A stretch of DNA of 64,000 nt. It comes from Chlorophyllum brunneum (lineage: Eukaryota > Basidiomycota > Agaricomycetes > Agaricales > Agaricaceae). Both the position numbers and the translations under genes were made by a program. A model generated the notes under the pieces. That model was not told the origin of the DNA. It made no database searches and was given only the letters and a program-made list of their open reading frames with translations. This document shows positions 11,837-21,909 of this stretch, piece by piece (the first letter of the stretch is position 1; the number at the start of each line of letters is the position of its first letter). The stretch is from contig OY756141.1 of assembly GCA_963576785.1 (NCBI GenBank), forward strand, positions 2,976,001 through 3,040,000, written 5' to 3'.

Positions 11837-12727
11837 TTAGAAACTCTCGAGGAATTTTGTTCCCCCTTCAAAGGTTGTTGGTGCCGGCGATGGAGAAGAA
11901 CCTAGGGCGGAATATTGTGTAAGGTCCTGCTCCTGGCGAGTAACGGAGGATAATGTCAGAGATGGGATCTCTTGGATGCGAGATCGTCGAGGGGCTGTTG
12001 AGGGAGAACTGGGGGTGGATGACGTTGGGGATGATAGTCGTGTATGAATATTTGGTAGTGTTGCCGTCGGAGAAGGGGCAAACCGGTCCCTCTCAAACGG
12101 GAGGGTATCTCTCCCGCCACTCGTATCGAACCGAACACTAGAGGTCGAAGGAGGAGTGGAGAGATGCCGAATACTAGGCCCGTTAGAGATAGATGCAGTG
12201 AGGGGGCTGGGTCTATCAACACGGGAATTTCGATTGCTATGCCTAGCTTGCGGAGTTTTAAGTTGGAGATCGTCAATGGATTGTATGTGCAATTCGTCGC
12301 GCTCGGTAGCCAGCGATTCTCTCCGAATTTGGCTCTGATTATGATGGACTTTGAATGATGATATGCGATCGGCACTGGCTGAATGAGTAAAAGGGAGGCG
12401 CTGGTAAGTGCGGCGAAGCCAGGACTTTGGCTGTGATCCGACATCGTCGAGAGGCGTCACATACGTCGCCGTTCTCGGGCGTTGGTTCCTCCTCGCTAGC
12501 TCCTCGTCAGAGGTAGTCTCCCTTCGTAGAATAAAGAATATAGCAACGAGGGAGATGAGGATGATGAGACAGAGGACGACGACTAGTATGATGAAGCCTG
12601 GAAGTCATCAATACTCCCAGCAGACGTATCACTAATGCTGTAAGAGCTTACCGGCGGCGGAGCCCCCAAGTTTTGGTATATCTCTACTCCTAAGCTCGAT
12701 GTTCTTTTCTTCAAAAAAGTCACCCAT
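11837..12727 (-). CDS. Single-pass membrane protein with Ser/Pro-rich cytosolic tail, function unknown
   Basis: Two exons, 12727-12652 and 12597-11837, giving 278 aa. I do not recognise a family. Splicing joins a short N-terminal segment ending in GGSAAG to a strongly hydrophobic stretch of about 22 residues (FIILVVVLCLIILISLVAIF), followed by basic residues (LRR) and a long low-complexity tail rich in Ser, Pro, Thr and Arg. This suggests a type III or tail-exposed membrane protein with the long C-terminus in the cytosol. The intron falls exactly at the start of the membrane helix. The tail contains many SP/TP pairs, possible phosphorylation sites (inference). Start: the ATG at 12727; upstream in-frame sequence has no ATG. 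Confidence 0.6.
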
Positions 12728-14441
12728 GTTGGCCTGTGCGCTTGTGTGTGAAAGCGATGAACCGCCCGGGCCAAACGGCTTGCTTGCCCCTAAGAAAAAG
12801 GTGAAGAGTCCCAAGGGAGGCCAGGAAGTCTGTTTGAATAGACACCTATGTGGTTCTTGAGCGCATTCGCCCGCCTAAGGTGTGCTGGAGACGAGGGAGT
12901 CCAAGGCCGCTAGCAGAGAAGCGTCCATTTTTGACCTGACAGTCGGAGTGGGTAATTGCAGTCACGGGACCTCCACGCCCAGCCCATTCAGGATTTCTTT
13001 TGGCGTCTGCTCAAGAGCCACCTCTAGATAATCGACTAGCAAAAATAAATCATCGGTAGGGCCCATAGGTATGGTTTTACTCTGTGGGAGGTTTGTATGA
13101 TGTTCGGGCCTGGCGTTTGGCGGTGGGGTGTTGGGGCTGGGCCACACGAATTACAATTTCACCCGGTGTATGTTTTCGATTAAGTCTACTCCTGCTCTGC
13201 ACTCAGAGTCCTTTAACACACCACCTTCGTTCTCAGAGAGCCAGACCATATTCCCACAAGCTGCGAGCCCACCAGTCTGCCTTCCTTGACCATTGGTGTG
13301 ACTATAGGACAATCGTAGAGCGCAGCAAATTTCTTTACACAGATCTCCATATACCACCCTCGATCTAATCTTGAACGGACGTCCTTTGCTTCGTGTTTCG
13401 AATAAATCTATCAATATATCATGGCTGGCTGGGGGTACCTTGGCATTCATGAAACTCGACTAGGGAAGTAAGTTCCCAAGCAATGGATGCCATGATACAT
13501 GTCACGAGGAGTGTCATCGCGTAGCAGTTGTCTAATCAGGAATTCTGATACCTGGAGAAAGAAATCGAGTTAAAATTGACCTGAGGATATTTGGGAATAA
13601 ATCAAGGATCTATTCTGGAGTGATGAGGGCTCAGTCGCTCTCGTGCGCTGACAGGTCAATTTTCCAGGGGACGCTCGAGTAATCGGTGGCGTCATTACTG
13701 CGAGGGATTTCCATTAAGGTTCGGGTCATGACAACCTTCGTGTAGCGGTCGGTAGGCTGCGAGTTGAGTCCTAGTTCGGTCACTCCGGTGCTGTTAAACT
13801 CTACTAATGGGTCGGGAACGGGCAGGACGGATCAATCACAAGGCGGCGTTGAACGGTTCTGGGGCTGGGCCTAACCGCTGTCAACTTCGCACCCCTAACA
13901 AATACCTCCTTCGTGCTCTCTTACGCTTCACCTCCTCTTTCCTACAGCAGCTGACCCCTCACAACTTTCATGATTACTGTACAGAGCACGTCGGGAGTTG
14001 CATCCGCTGCAGTTGTACAAAAGACTGTGTGTCTCTATGGTTGTTGCCCTACGCGACATCAAAGCCCGACGCAATCTCTACAGGCTGTGCGCTGGGCATG
14101 GGCTCCCGGATCTCTGACCACTTTCGTTTCTGTCTGCACACGATGGCCTCGCTTCGGTGTAATGGTAACTGGCTCGGCGTTGGTTTCTGGACTACCTTCT
14201 TGATTGTTGTTCTGTTGCTGTCGAAATCTGTCATGACCCACGAAAATAACTTCCCGACGGAACCAGAACTCACCCTTGTGCCGGGGGAGATGGTTCCAGC
14301 CAACACGCCATATAAAGAGCCTTTCGTCCAGCTGGGATTCTTCAGAGTGCCTGGTGCATCTTCTCCAACAACTCCGACAACACCTAGGGCTGGTCCCACT
14401 TCTTCATCGTATTCACTCACTTCTTATACAATCCTATCAAC
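12728..14441. other. Intergenic, 1.7 kb, no convincing gene
   Basis: This region separates divergent genes. A 221-codon open frame at 13807-14472 looks spurious: it has no family motif, runs over a TATA-like element and overlaps the next gene's signal peptide in another frame. The remainder shows nothing I can name. Confidence 0.4.
14311..14316 (+). promoter_or_regulatory. Candidate TATA box of the secreted repeat protein
   Basis: TATAAA lies 131 bp upstream of the ATG at 14442 on the same strand. It is the only strong TATA-like element in the proximal upstream region. Position is plausible for a fungal core promoter; function is inferred. Confidence 0.4.
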
Positions 14442-16210
14442 ATGCAAATCAAACCTAGCTTTGTCCTTTTAGCGACTCTTGCTTCCAGCGTTGGGACCAT
14501 AAACGCTCTCCCCGTGGTCCGTATACCTATTCCATCTAGTCATGACCCCGTTCTTATCCCGTGGCTATAGGATGGATCTGCGCAACTGGCGGAGCAAGAT
14601 ATTCTCGAAAGAGAACCTCACGGCGAGGGTTTCGACATACAAGCCCGTGAGCTTTACGAGGAACTGGATGCTCGAGACGTCCTCGATGAATTCGATGCTC
14701 GAGAGTTTGACAACCTTGAGGTCCGAGAATTTGATGAATCTGATGACCTTGAAACCCGGGAGCTCGAAGATCTTGAAGTCCGTGAATTTGACATCCTCGA
14801 AGACCGGGAGTTCGATGATCTTGATACTCGGGAATACGATGAACTCGACACTCGCGAATTTGAAGATTTCGAGGCTCGAAGCGACATCCAGGACTTGGAA
14901 GCACGCAAGGGGTTTAGTGGGTTCGGACACCGACATACCTCCCAGGATCCGGGTCACTCAAAGCCGGGGTTTGAGATCGTACGTTTCTAGTAAGCAAAGT
15001 TTTGGATGTTATGGTCTAACTAGGACTTGGGGGTGTACAGAGCCCGGATATCGGTATTCCAATTGATCCATGGCAGGTGATGAACCCAGATCAGCAGGCT
15101 CCGCCCCCTGCACCTGCCCCACGCGACTTGAACAGGCGTGCCCGTGGTCGTGGCAGGCCAAGACCTGCTCCTAGGCCTGCCCCGGGATCGCAAGCTCCGG
15201 GAACGCATGGGCCTGAACACCATGGACCCGGTTTTGGGATTGTGAGCGCTCCTACCGCGTTTGGCCAATAGGCCTGATAACATCTATCACAGGATCCAAC
15301 CTTCAGTATTCCTCTAGACCCATTCCAGGTTATGAACCAGGGTCAACCTCCTCCACCCGCCCCTGTTCAGCGTCGTGGAAGAGGCGGAAAGGGTGGAAGA
15401 GGTGGTTTCAGGAACCCTCATCGGAGGCCAGGACCAAACCCTCTAGGTCATAGTCATGGCCACGATCACCACTCTCCGGGCGTAAGTCTATGTTCAGCTC
15501 AGTCACATAAGTAGAGAACTGAGTTTGACAATCCTAGCATCTGCCCATTCCACCTGTTGGAGCTCCTGTAGCACCGTCTGGTGCTCCTGCTCCTGCTATC
15601 GAACGCCGAAGACTTAGAGGGGGCTCCAGGCCCAGGCCCAAGCCCGCTCCAAAACCTGCCCCCAAGCCTGAGCCGAAGCCTGAACCGAAGCCTGCCCCTA
15701 AGCCTGCCCCCAAGCCTGAACCGAAGCCTAACCATAAACCTGCGCCAAAACCTGCACCAAAACCTGCACCAAAGCCCGTGCCGAAGCCTGCACCAAAGCC
15801 CGCACCGAAGCCTGCGCCGAAGCCTGCACCAAAGCCTGCCCCCAAGCCCGAACCCAAGCCTAACCATAAACCTGCGCCAAAACCTGCACCAAAACCTGCA
15901 CCAAAGCCCGCGCCGAAGCCTGCACCGAAGCCCGCACCGAAGCCCGCGCCGAAGCCCACTGAGCCCAAGCCCGAGCCAAAACCTGAGTCCTCACAGGGCA
16001 GCCACCGGCCCCATTTCGAGCCTCCCAGTATTGGAATAGTAAGTTATGAGAAGACCGTCTTTACACCTCCAAATTCTGACGACTGAATCTCAGGAGCCTG
16101 AAATTCCTTTGCCGGGTCTGCCCCTACCGGCACCAGAACCAGCACCAGTTTCCTCTGACAGTGCTGTGCCCGCTCCCACTGATACCGCCGCTCCCCCGCC
16201 TCCACAGTGA
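14442..16210 (+). CDS. Secreted modular repeat protein (acidic Arg-terminated repeats plus Pro/Lys-rich tail)
   Basis: Six exons: 14442-14516, 14571-14978, 15041-15241, 15293-15481, 15538-16038, 16094-16210; 496 aa. No known family recognised. Exon 1 encodes a signal peptide (KPSFVLLATLASSVGTINA). Exon 2 encodes ten acidic 8-11-residue repeats of the type EFDxLExR. Exons 3 and 4 each begin with a related motif (IPIDPWQVMN and IPLDPFQVMN) followed by Pro/Arg/Gly-rich and His-rich sequence. Exon 5 starts with LPIPPVGAP and carries a long KPxP tetrapeptide tract. Exon 6 starts with EPEIPLPGLP. Every intron is phase 0, so any exon can be lost or duplicated without frame loss. Predicted extracellular or wall-associated and intrinsically disordered; role unknown. 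Exon 1 could alternatively end at 14513 (one codon shorter). Confidence 0.75.
14649..14906 (+). repeat. Ten acidic octapeptide-like coding repeats
   Basis: Units of 8, 9 or 11 codons end in LDAR, FDAR, LEVR, LETR, LEVR, LEDR, LDTR, LDTR, FEAR and LEAR. Most begin with EF or EY followed by an acidic residue. Units diverge in sequence but keep the terminal Arg and the hydrophobic pair. Confidence 0.85.
15640..15987 (+). repeat. KPxP tetrapeptide tract with 132-bp higher-order repeat
   Basis: About 29 twelve-base units encode KPAP, KPEP, KPVP or KPNH. The unit containing PNHKPAP occurs twice, at about 15730 and 15862, in nearly identical surroundings, so a 132-bp (44-codon) block was duplicated on top of the basic repeat. 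Both spacings keep the frame. Confidence 0.9.
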
Positions 16211-16783
16211 AGACTCTGACCGGTTTGGATTGATGGGACTTTGACTGCTAGTGGATTCTGGTTTGATCTGTATGATTAGGTTGTTAGAGTGAATGAAAAT
16301 ATTGCAGGGATTTCTTAAATATGAGATGGCAGCATCCAGGTCCATGGACCCGTTCTAATTACTAACTTCAACATAAAACCAGCGGGCGGGACGGCTGGGG
16401 CTACAAGCTACTTAAGAGCTGACAAGACCAATGGATTTATGGTATAGTAGATTCGAGATGTTCAGAATGCGGAGAAGTTCTATTTCAATTACTAAAACTC
16501 GCTGGAACCTGTTTGCTGATGCACTCTGATGGTAACGGATAGTAGTCTCATTTATGTGAGTACTGTACACTGATATGCCACAATTCCCCGACCAAGTTTT
16601 CCCTTCAGTGAACCTATGCTTCTATACAGGTTCCCACGACCCGTGAGCTGATTTTCTTGACAACCCCGCTTGTTGCGCCATCTGATCGTGGCTGGTGGCT
16701 TGGTTACTCCTATCTCGTGATATCAAATCTATCGACGCATCTACAGCTTTGGTACAACTACGCGCTATTTTTGAAGAAAAGCT
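16211..16783. other. Intergenic between repeat protein and PRO1
   Basis: The 573 bp hold the 3' end of the repeat gene and presumably the PRO1 promoter. No extra gene seen. Confidence 0.45.
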
Positions 16784-18606
16784 ATGGGTCGCTCAGGCCC
16801 TCGACATGGACCTCCATGTACCGTCGTCATCAAATTGGGTGAGTAATCTTTCTCGATACTCAACGACAGTTGGCGAATTTATGATATAGGGACGTCTTCC
16901 ATTGTCCATGAACAAACACACCAGCCATTACTCTCTACACTCTCTTCGGTCGTTGAGACGGTGATACAACTAAAAAGCCAGGGTCATAAGGTTGTTCTTG
17001 TCAGCTCTGGAGCTATTGGAGTCGGGCTGAAAAGAATGGACATGCCTAGCCGACCGAAGAGTCTCTCAGGCAAACAGGTATGCAATTTCTAGGCGATTTT
17101 TCTCAACTCAGGCACCTTTGGCATCCAGGCGTTAGCTGCGATCGGACAAGGGCGGCTCATTGCGCTGTACGATAACCTCTTCGGACAGTTAGAGCAACCC
17201 ATTGCACAGGTATTGCTGACTAGGGGAGATATTTCGGATGTATGTACTCTGTTTTTCATCTGAGGGACCATCGCTGACGCACATTGTTTGCTCACAGAGA
17301 ACACGATACCTCAACGCCGTTAATACACTGAAGGAATTGTTATCCATGGGTGTCATTCCCATCGTAAACGAAAATGATACCGTCTCAGTCAGCGTGAGTG
17401 CTGTGCGATATGGAACTGTCCGTCAGGAATTCATCAGCCTAAGGTTAGGAAATCAAATTCGGGGACAACGATACTTTGTCTGCCATTACTGCTGCAATGA
17501 TACATGCAGATTATCTGTTCCTGCTTACTGATGTCGACGGGTTATATACCGCAAACCCACGGAAGGACCCTAATGCCAAGCTGATCGAAGTCGTTGATTC
17601 TGTATCTGATATTCGTAAGGAAGGTATGCCGGATTCATTAATGCTAAACTCCGTACTCACCTATAATTATGGCACAGTGAGTACAACGACATTAGGGTCA
17701 AATCTTGGAACTGGTGGGATGGAGACCAAATTAATCGCTGCAGATATCGCTACTGCGGCAGGCGTGACTACAATTATCACATCAAGCAAATGCCCCGAAA
17801 ATATCTTCAGTGTCATTGAATACCATCACCGCAACTCTGCCGGGGCCTCAGCACCTTCTACTCCTCTCTTGGGCCATGCGAGTCCTGCGCTCGCTATGAC
17901 GAAACGCGACATGAACTCCAATCAAATTGGTGGAACGAGTGGTTACTCCTCTCCTGTTGTTCCTCGGCCCCCACATACGATGTTTACGGCCTCGGCAACG
18001 CCGCTGCGTGACCTCAAATCATGGACTAGTCATACATTATTCCCTTCTGGGAGCGTGATCATTGATGCTGGAGCACACTTGGTCCTATCTCGTCGGGAAT
18101 CTGGTGGACGTTTGTTGGCTGTTGGCGTTCGTGGCGTGATTGGCGCCTTTGCTTCTGGTCAAGCCGTTCGCATTTGCATCCGCAAAGGTGATTCTGTACC
18201 ATCCTCGTCTCAAGAGGCAGCGCGCGAGAAATATGCAAAAGGCCTGGGTTTGACGAGACCGGGTACCCCAACTGCGACGAGTAACCCGGAGCTAGCCCTG
18301 ACACAGATGGCGCAAGGCGAGGATATAGGCGCTGGGAGTTCTCAGCCCGTCCCCGAAGACGATACACCGCTGGTGGACAGAAATACAGAATATACAGAGG
18401 CCGACGTGGTTGAGGTTGGGAGGGGACTAGCCAATTACAACTCGGCACAAATTGCCCGGGTGAAGGGTTTAAATAGGTATCGTCACTCCATCTCATTTGG
18501 GCGTACTCTAACCATGTCGTTTAGTTCATTACTAACTCAGGTGCTGGGGTATGCAGACTCGGAGTATGTGGTTGAAAATATCACAATCCGAATGCCTCCT
18601 TCATGA
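16784..18606 (+). CDS. PRO1: Glutamate 5-kinase (gamma-glutamyl kinase)
   Basis: Seven exons: 16784-16838, 16890-17077, 17129-17239, 17298-17393, 17449-17623, 17678-18476, 18525-18606; 501 aa. It phosphorylates L-glutamate to gamma-glutamyl phosphate, the first committed step of proline synthesis, in the cytosol. The amino-acid kinase domain shows [46 protein letters not shown] and [10 protein letters not shown]. The substrate segment GTGGMETKL is followed by a PUA domain ([12 protein letters not shown] to GLANYNS and [10 protein letters not shown]). About 60 Ser/Thr/Pro-rich residues lie between the kinase and PUA domains and a second low-complexity insert lies within the PUA domain, which explains a length above the common 430 aa. 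The last intron uses the acceptor TTTAG, giving [13 protein letters not shown]; the downstream CAG would break the frame. Confidence 0.95.
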
Positions 18607-18826
18607 TAAATTTGTACACAATTTGAATGGAAACGTTTGTTGGACCAATGAAGTGGATTGGTTTTGACATGAGGCGAAGTCGTGGCTGTGACGTTTGTTT
18701 GTGTGGAGCAAATAGGGATGATTTAATACCGATAGTAATTTTTGATTTTCTCCACAAGTGACGCTTCTCCTCTCACTCATTCAATCCAGTTTATGCACTA
18801 ACTTATTATCGCCCTCTTCATACAAC

Positions 18827-20150
18827 ATGTATCACAACAACTCCATCCGTATATTGACGGGTATGTCGCCCTATCGTCTGTATCATTCAGTGCTGACATG
18901 GTCTTACCAGGGAATAGCCACCCCGAGCTCGCCCAAGCTGTGGCCGAGCGGTGAGCTCTCTTGGGTCACCTCCAAGAAACACTACCTGAATCGCCATCCA
19001 CGGCATCAGACTCAACGTTCCTCTTGTGCCCGTCACAGTCAAAAAGTTTTCCAATGGCGAAACCAGCGTCAAAATATCCGAGTCAGTCCGTGACGAAGAC
19101 GTCTTCATTATCCAATCCGGTTGCAGCGATGTCAACGACAACTTCATGGAACTCCTCATTCTCATCTCCGCATGTAAAACCGCGTCAGCGCGCAGGATCA
19201 CAGCCGTCATCCCTTGCTTCCCGTATGCTCGTATGGACAAGAAAGACAAATCTCGTGCACCTATTACGGCCAAACTTGTGGCGAACATGCTAGTAGTTGC
19301 GGGTTGTGACCACGTCATTACGATGGATCTTCATGCCAGCCAAATCCAAGGGTTTTTCGATATCCCTGTGGATAACCTCTGGTCGGAACCACTGATGATT
19401 TCCTACATCAAGCGGAACATTCCCGGATGGGAAAACGGTATCGTTGTCAGTCCTGACGCTGGTGGTGCCAAGCGGTGAGCTCTTTTTGCCTAATTTCCCA
19501 GGCCCGTAGCTTAACTCCCCCATTCAAGTGCGACTACGATGGCAGACAAACTTGGAATAGAATTCGCTCTCACCCACCGAAAGCGAGAAGGAAAATCCCA
19601 AACCGCTCCGGAGCGGATGGAGATTCTTGTTGGTCATGTGAACGATAAAGTGGGTACTTGCTCAGAGTGTGACTGTGTCGTAACAGGCTAAACGGGCTCC
19701 AAAAGGTTGCGATTCTTGTCGACGACATGATTGATACTGGGACCACCCTCTCCCTCGCTGCCCGAACGCTGAATGAAAACGGCGCCAGATCTGTCCATGC
19801 TCTAATATCACATGGTAGGTTCCCGGGCGCTTTCTCAGCTGAGCACCTGACCGACGACAATCCGTTCACAAGGGCTCCTATCAGAAGCTAATATGAGCAT
19901 GATCAATGCACTCCCCATCGAGCGACTTGTGGTATGTACCTTGCACATACCCTGGATGAATTAAGGCCAAAGCTATCATCAGGTTACCAATACCATCCCG
20001 CAAACACAACACGAAAGCCTGTGTTCAAAACTAATTACCATTGATGTTAGCCCGACAATTGCCGAAAGTATCCGCAGAACACACAATGGCGAGAGTATCA
20101 GTCTCCTTTTCGGCGAATGGGCAGAAACATCGAGCATCGCGATCGTGTAG
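18827..20150 (+). CDS. PRS: Ribose-phosphate pyrophosphokinase (PRPP synthetase)
   Basis: Seven exons: 18827-18860, 18911-18950, 19010-19474, 19529-19649, 19706-19814, 19873-19931, 19983-20150; 331 aa, a typical length. It makes PRPP from ribose 5-phosphate and ATP for purine, pyrimidine, His and Trp synthesis in the cytosol. Visible: [11 protein letters not shown], the flexible-loop and divalent-cation region ([16 protein letters not shown] and [11 protein letters not shown]), SPDAGGAKR split by an intron, and the PRPP-binding loop [12 protein letters not shown]. Lacks the long insertions seen in some fungal non-homologous-region subunits, so it is likely a catalytic subunit. It lies 220 bp downstream of PRO1 on the same strand, with no sign of a shared transcript. 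Confidence 0.95.
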
Positions 20151-20550
20151 CATTTCAATTAGACTTTCATGATTTTTCTTGTATTTTATGACCTTGAGTA
20201 TTGGGATATCACATAGAATACATCCATGCCGCATACGTGATTGCTTTCACATACATGTACATTCTTTGGACGGACCTACTATTGTTCTGGACCGACCGTA
20301 GTGACGTTCTGGTTTCCGCGTATTACATTTCTGCCATTGTTTTGCAATCATCAAATCATATAAATCATATATCCATTCAACGGACATGAAGACAAGCTCG
20401 GGCACCCAGGAACATATGAGGCAAGTTAGAGAGACTCTCTCGGTGGAGCTTTCGCGGCATCTTTATCGGTTGATAAAATCGCTTCAATGTTGCCCCCAAT
20501 CTTGAGACGATCTTCGATTGTGAGAGTTGCTGGCGCAGAATAGCCAAGTC
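20151..20550. other. Intergenic, convergent 3' ends
   Basis: PRS (plus) and the DOPA dioxygenase (minus) converge. An open frame on the minus strand across 20426-20686 is a shadow of the dioxygenase last exon in another frame. Confidence 0.5.
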
Positions 20551-21538
20551 CTAGCCCAGAAGTATGAGCTGGAACATCTTCGCTACGACGGGAACAAACG
20601 CACTCAAGGCAGGGTATTGGAGGGGTAGGTCCTCCGAGTAGACCGGAAGTGTTGAGAGATCGAGGGCATAAGGCTGTCCTAGCCATGCATTACGGTGTTC
20701 ATGGTCTCTGTAATGTATCAGTTATAACCCAGCGACTCGCAAGAGATCCTATCTCAAAGCTTCACTTACCGCCGCTACAAAGGATGACGAATCTCCAGTA
20801 AAATAGATCCCGAGTCCGAAAATAACATCACTCACCTCTTCTTGTGTCAAGGGATGGATCAGAACACTGCATATAGAAGAATTTCGAGGGACAGTCGGCA
20901 TCCCCTTTTAAACACCGAAGGATGGACGTACCTCAGATTGCCTCGATTTAAACACATATACGAGAACACAGAGGAGAACGTTTCAGCTGGGCACCATATT
21001 TCATATGAACCTGTCAAAAATATAACGTATTGAATAACGGTTTAGCCTTTCATGTCTCGACCGTTATATGACCACCAAAAGGGCGCGGCGAAAGCCTCCG
21101 AACAGACAGGATCCCATGTGTACTAACCGACGGGATGTGGTCCCATAGGGCTCATATTGACACGGAACAAGGGGACAGCGACGAATGCTCCGTCTCTGCG
21201 GAGACGGAGGACGGCGTCCCTGAGCTTGAGTGCAGCTTGGTGCTCTTCATTGTTATTCTGGTGGAAATAGATATCTTGTTCAGGGTACGGTGATTAAAGA
21301 ACGAACGCAGGGGAAATGCATGTCAGTGGCGACGGTCATCAGTTGTGATATTTTCAACTCACGGAAGTGCCATTCTCTATACGAATATGTTGAAATAGGC
21401 AATTAAGTGTATGGTAGATCAGTAAGTCGTGGAGAAGACTTAGTGAAGGCGAAAGATGAATAAGTCATACTTGATCTCTGAGTCTAGGACCGCCTTAAGA
21501 TCTGATTGGGGCTCTGGGTGTCGGTGAACCTTGCTCAT
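20551..21538 (-). CDS. dodA: DOPA 4,5-dioxygenase family protein
   Basis: Seven exons: 21538-21471, 21376-21363 (14 nt), 21274-21128, 21010-20932, 20866-20836, 20774-20770 (5 nt), 20707-20551; 166 aa. The family is an extradiol ring-cleaving dioxygenase that opens L-DOPA at the 4,5 bond, giving betalamic-acid-type pigments in Amanita. Visible: EWHFHIYFHQNN, VAVPLFRVNMSPMGPHP, SYEIW, VLIHPLT and AWLGQPYALDL, with the His residues expected to bind Fe. The 14-nt exon is needed to make EWHFH. The 5-nt exon supplies two arginines (LTQEERRDHEHR) and gives the same spacing from LT to DH as the Amanita enzyme as I recall it. Without it the last exon is out of frame. Substrate in this fungus is not proven; many agaricomycetes carry this family without betalains. 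Confidence 0.85.
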
Positions 21539-21909
21539 CTTCGTGCGTTTGAGAGGTATCTTGACGGTTGGATGTGGGGAGTGGCCAGGTCAAGAATGGA
21601 GGGGGGAAAGGGCTTACTCGGCCGCCAGAAGGATCAGAGGACGACGTCACGAGGATCAACTCCGCCCAACCATCACACAACATGCCTCACTCTTCCCAGG
21701 ATTTATACCCTGTTCGCCTCACAGACGAGATTTACAGATCGATACATCCAGAATGATAATTAAGAACGATTGAGGCATCTGGGGAGTTCTCAGACCCTTG
21801 GATTTCGCAGTTCTGAGGTCCCTTTGAACTGAGCTTGAGTATCTTGAGCGTGCCATCAGGACCAAATACGTGTCCACAATGACCTCGATCCCTGTCGTCA
21901 GCGAGAGCA
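21539..21909. promoter_or_regulatory. Head-to-head promoter region of DOPA dioxygenase and ALG2
   Basis: The 371 bp lie between divergent start codons at 21538 (minus) and 21910 (plus). Both leaders and core promoters must fit here. No repeated operator or clear TATA box noticed. Confidence 0.45.

Noticed and set aside
13807..14472. 221-codon plus-strand open frame before the secreted repeat protein
   Set aside because: No domain, overlaps a TATA-like element and the next gene's signal peptide in another frame; likely chance.
14649..14906. Kex2-processed repeat peptide precursor (KEP type)
   Set aside because: Units end in a single Arg followed by Glu, Asp, Ser or Lys; the dibasic KR/RR sites of KEP proteins are absent.
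15534..15968. Long Gly-Phe-Ala repeat frame on the minus strand
   Set aside because: It is the exact antisense of the KPxP tract; repeat DNA is open in several frames.
20426..20686. Separate small minus-strand gene
   Set aside because: It is a shadow frame over the last exon of the DOPA dioxygenase.
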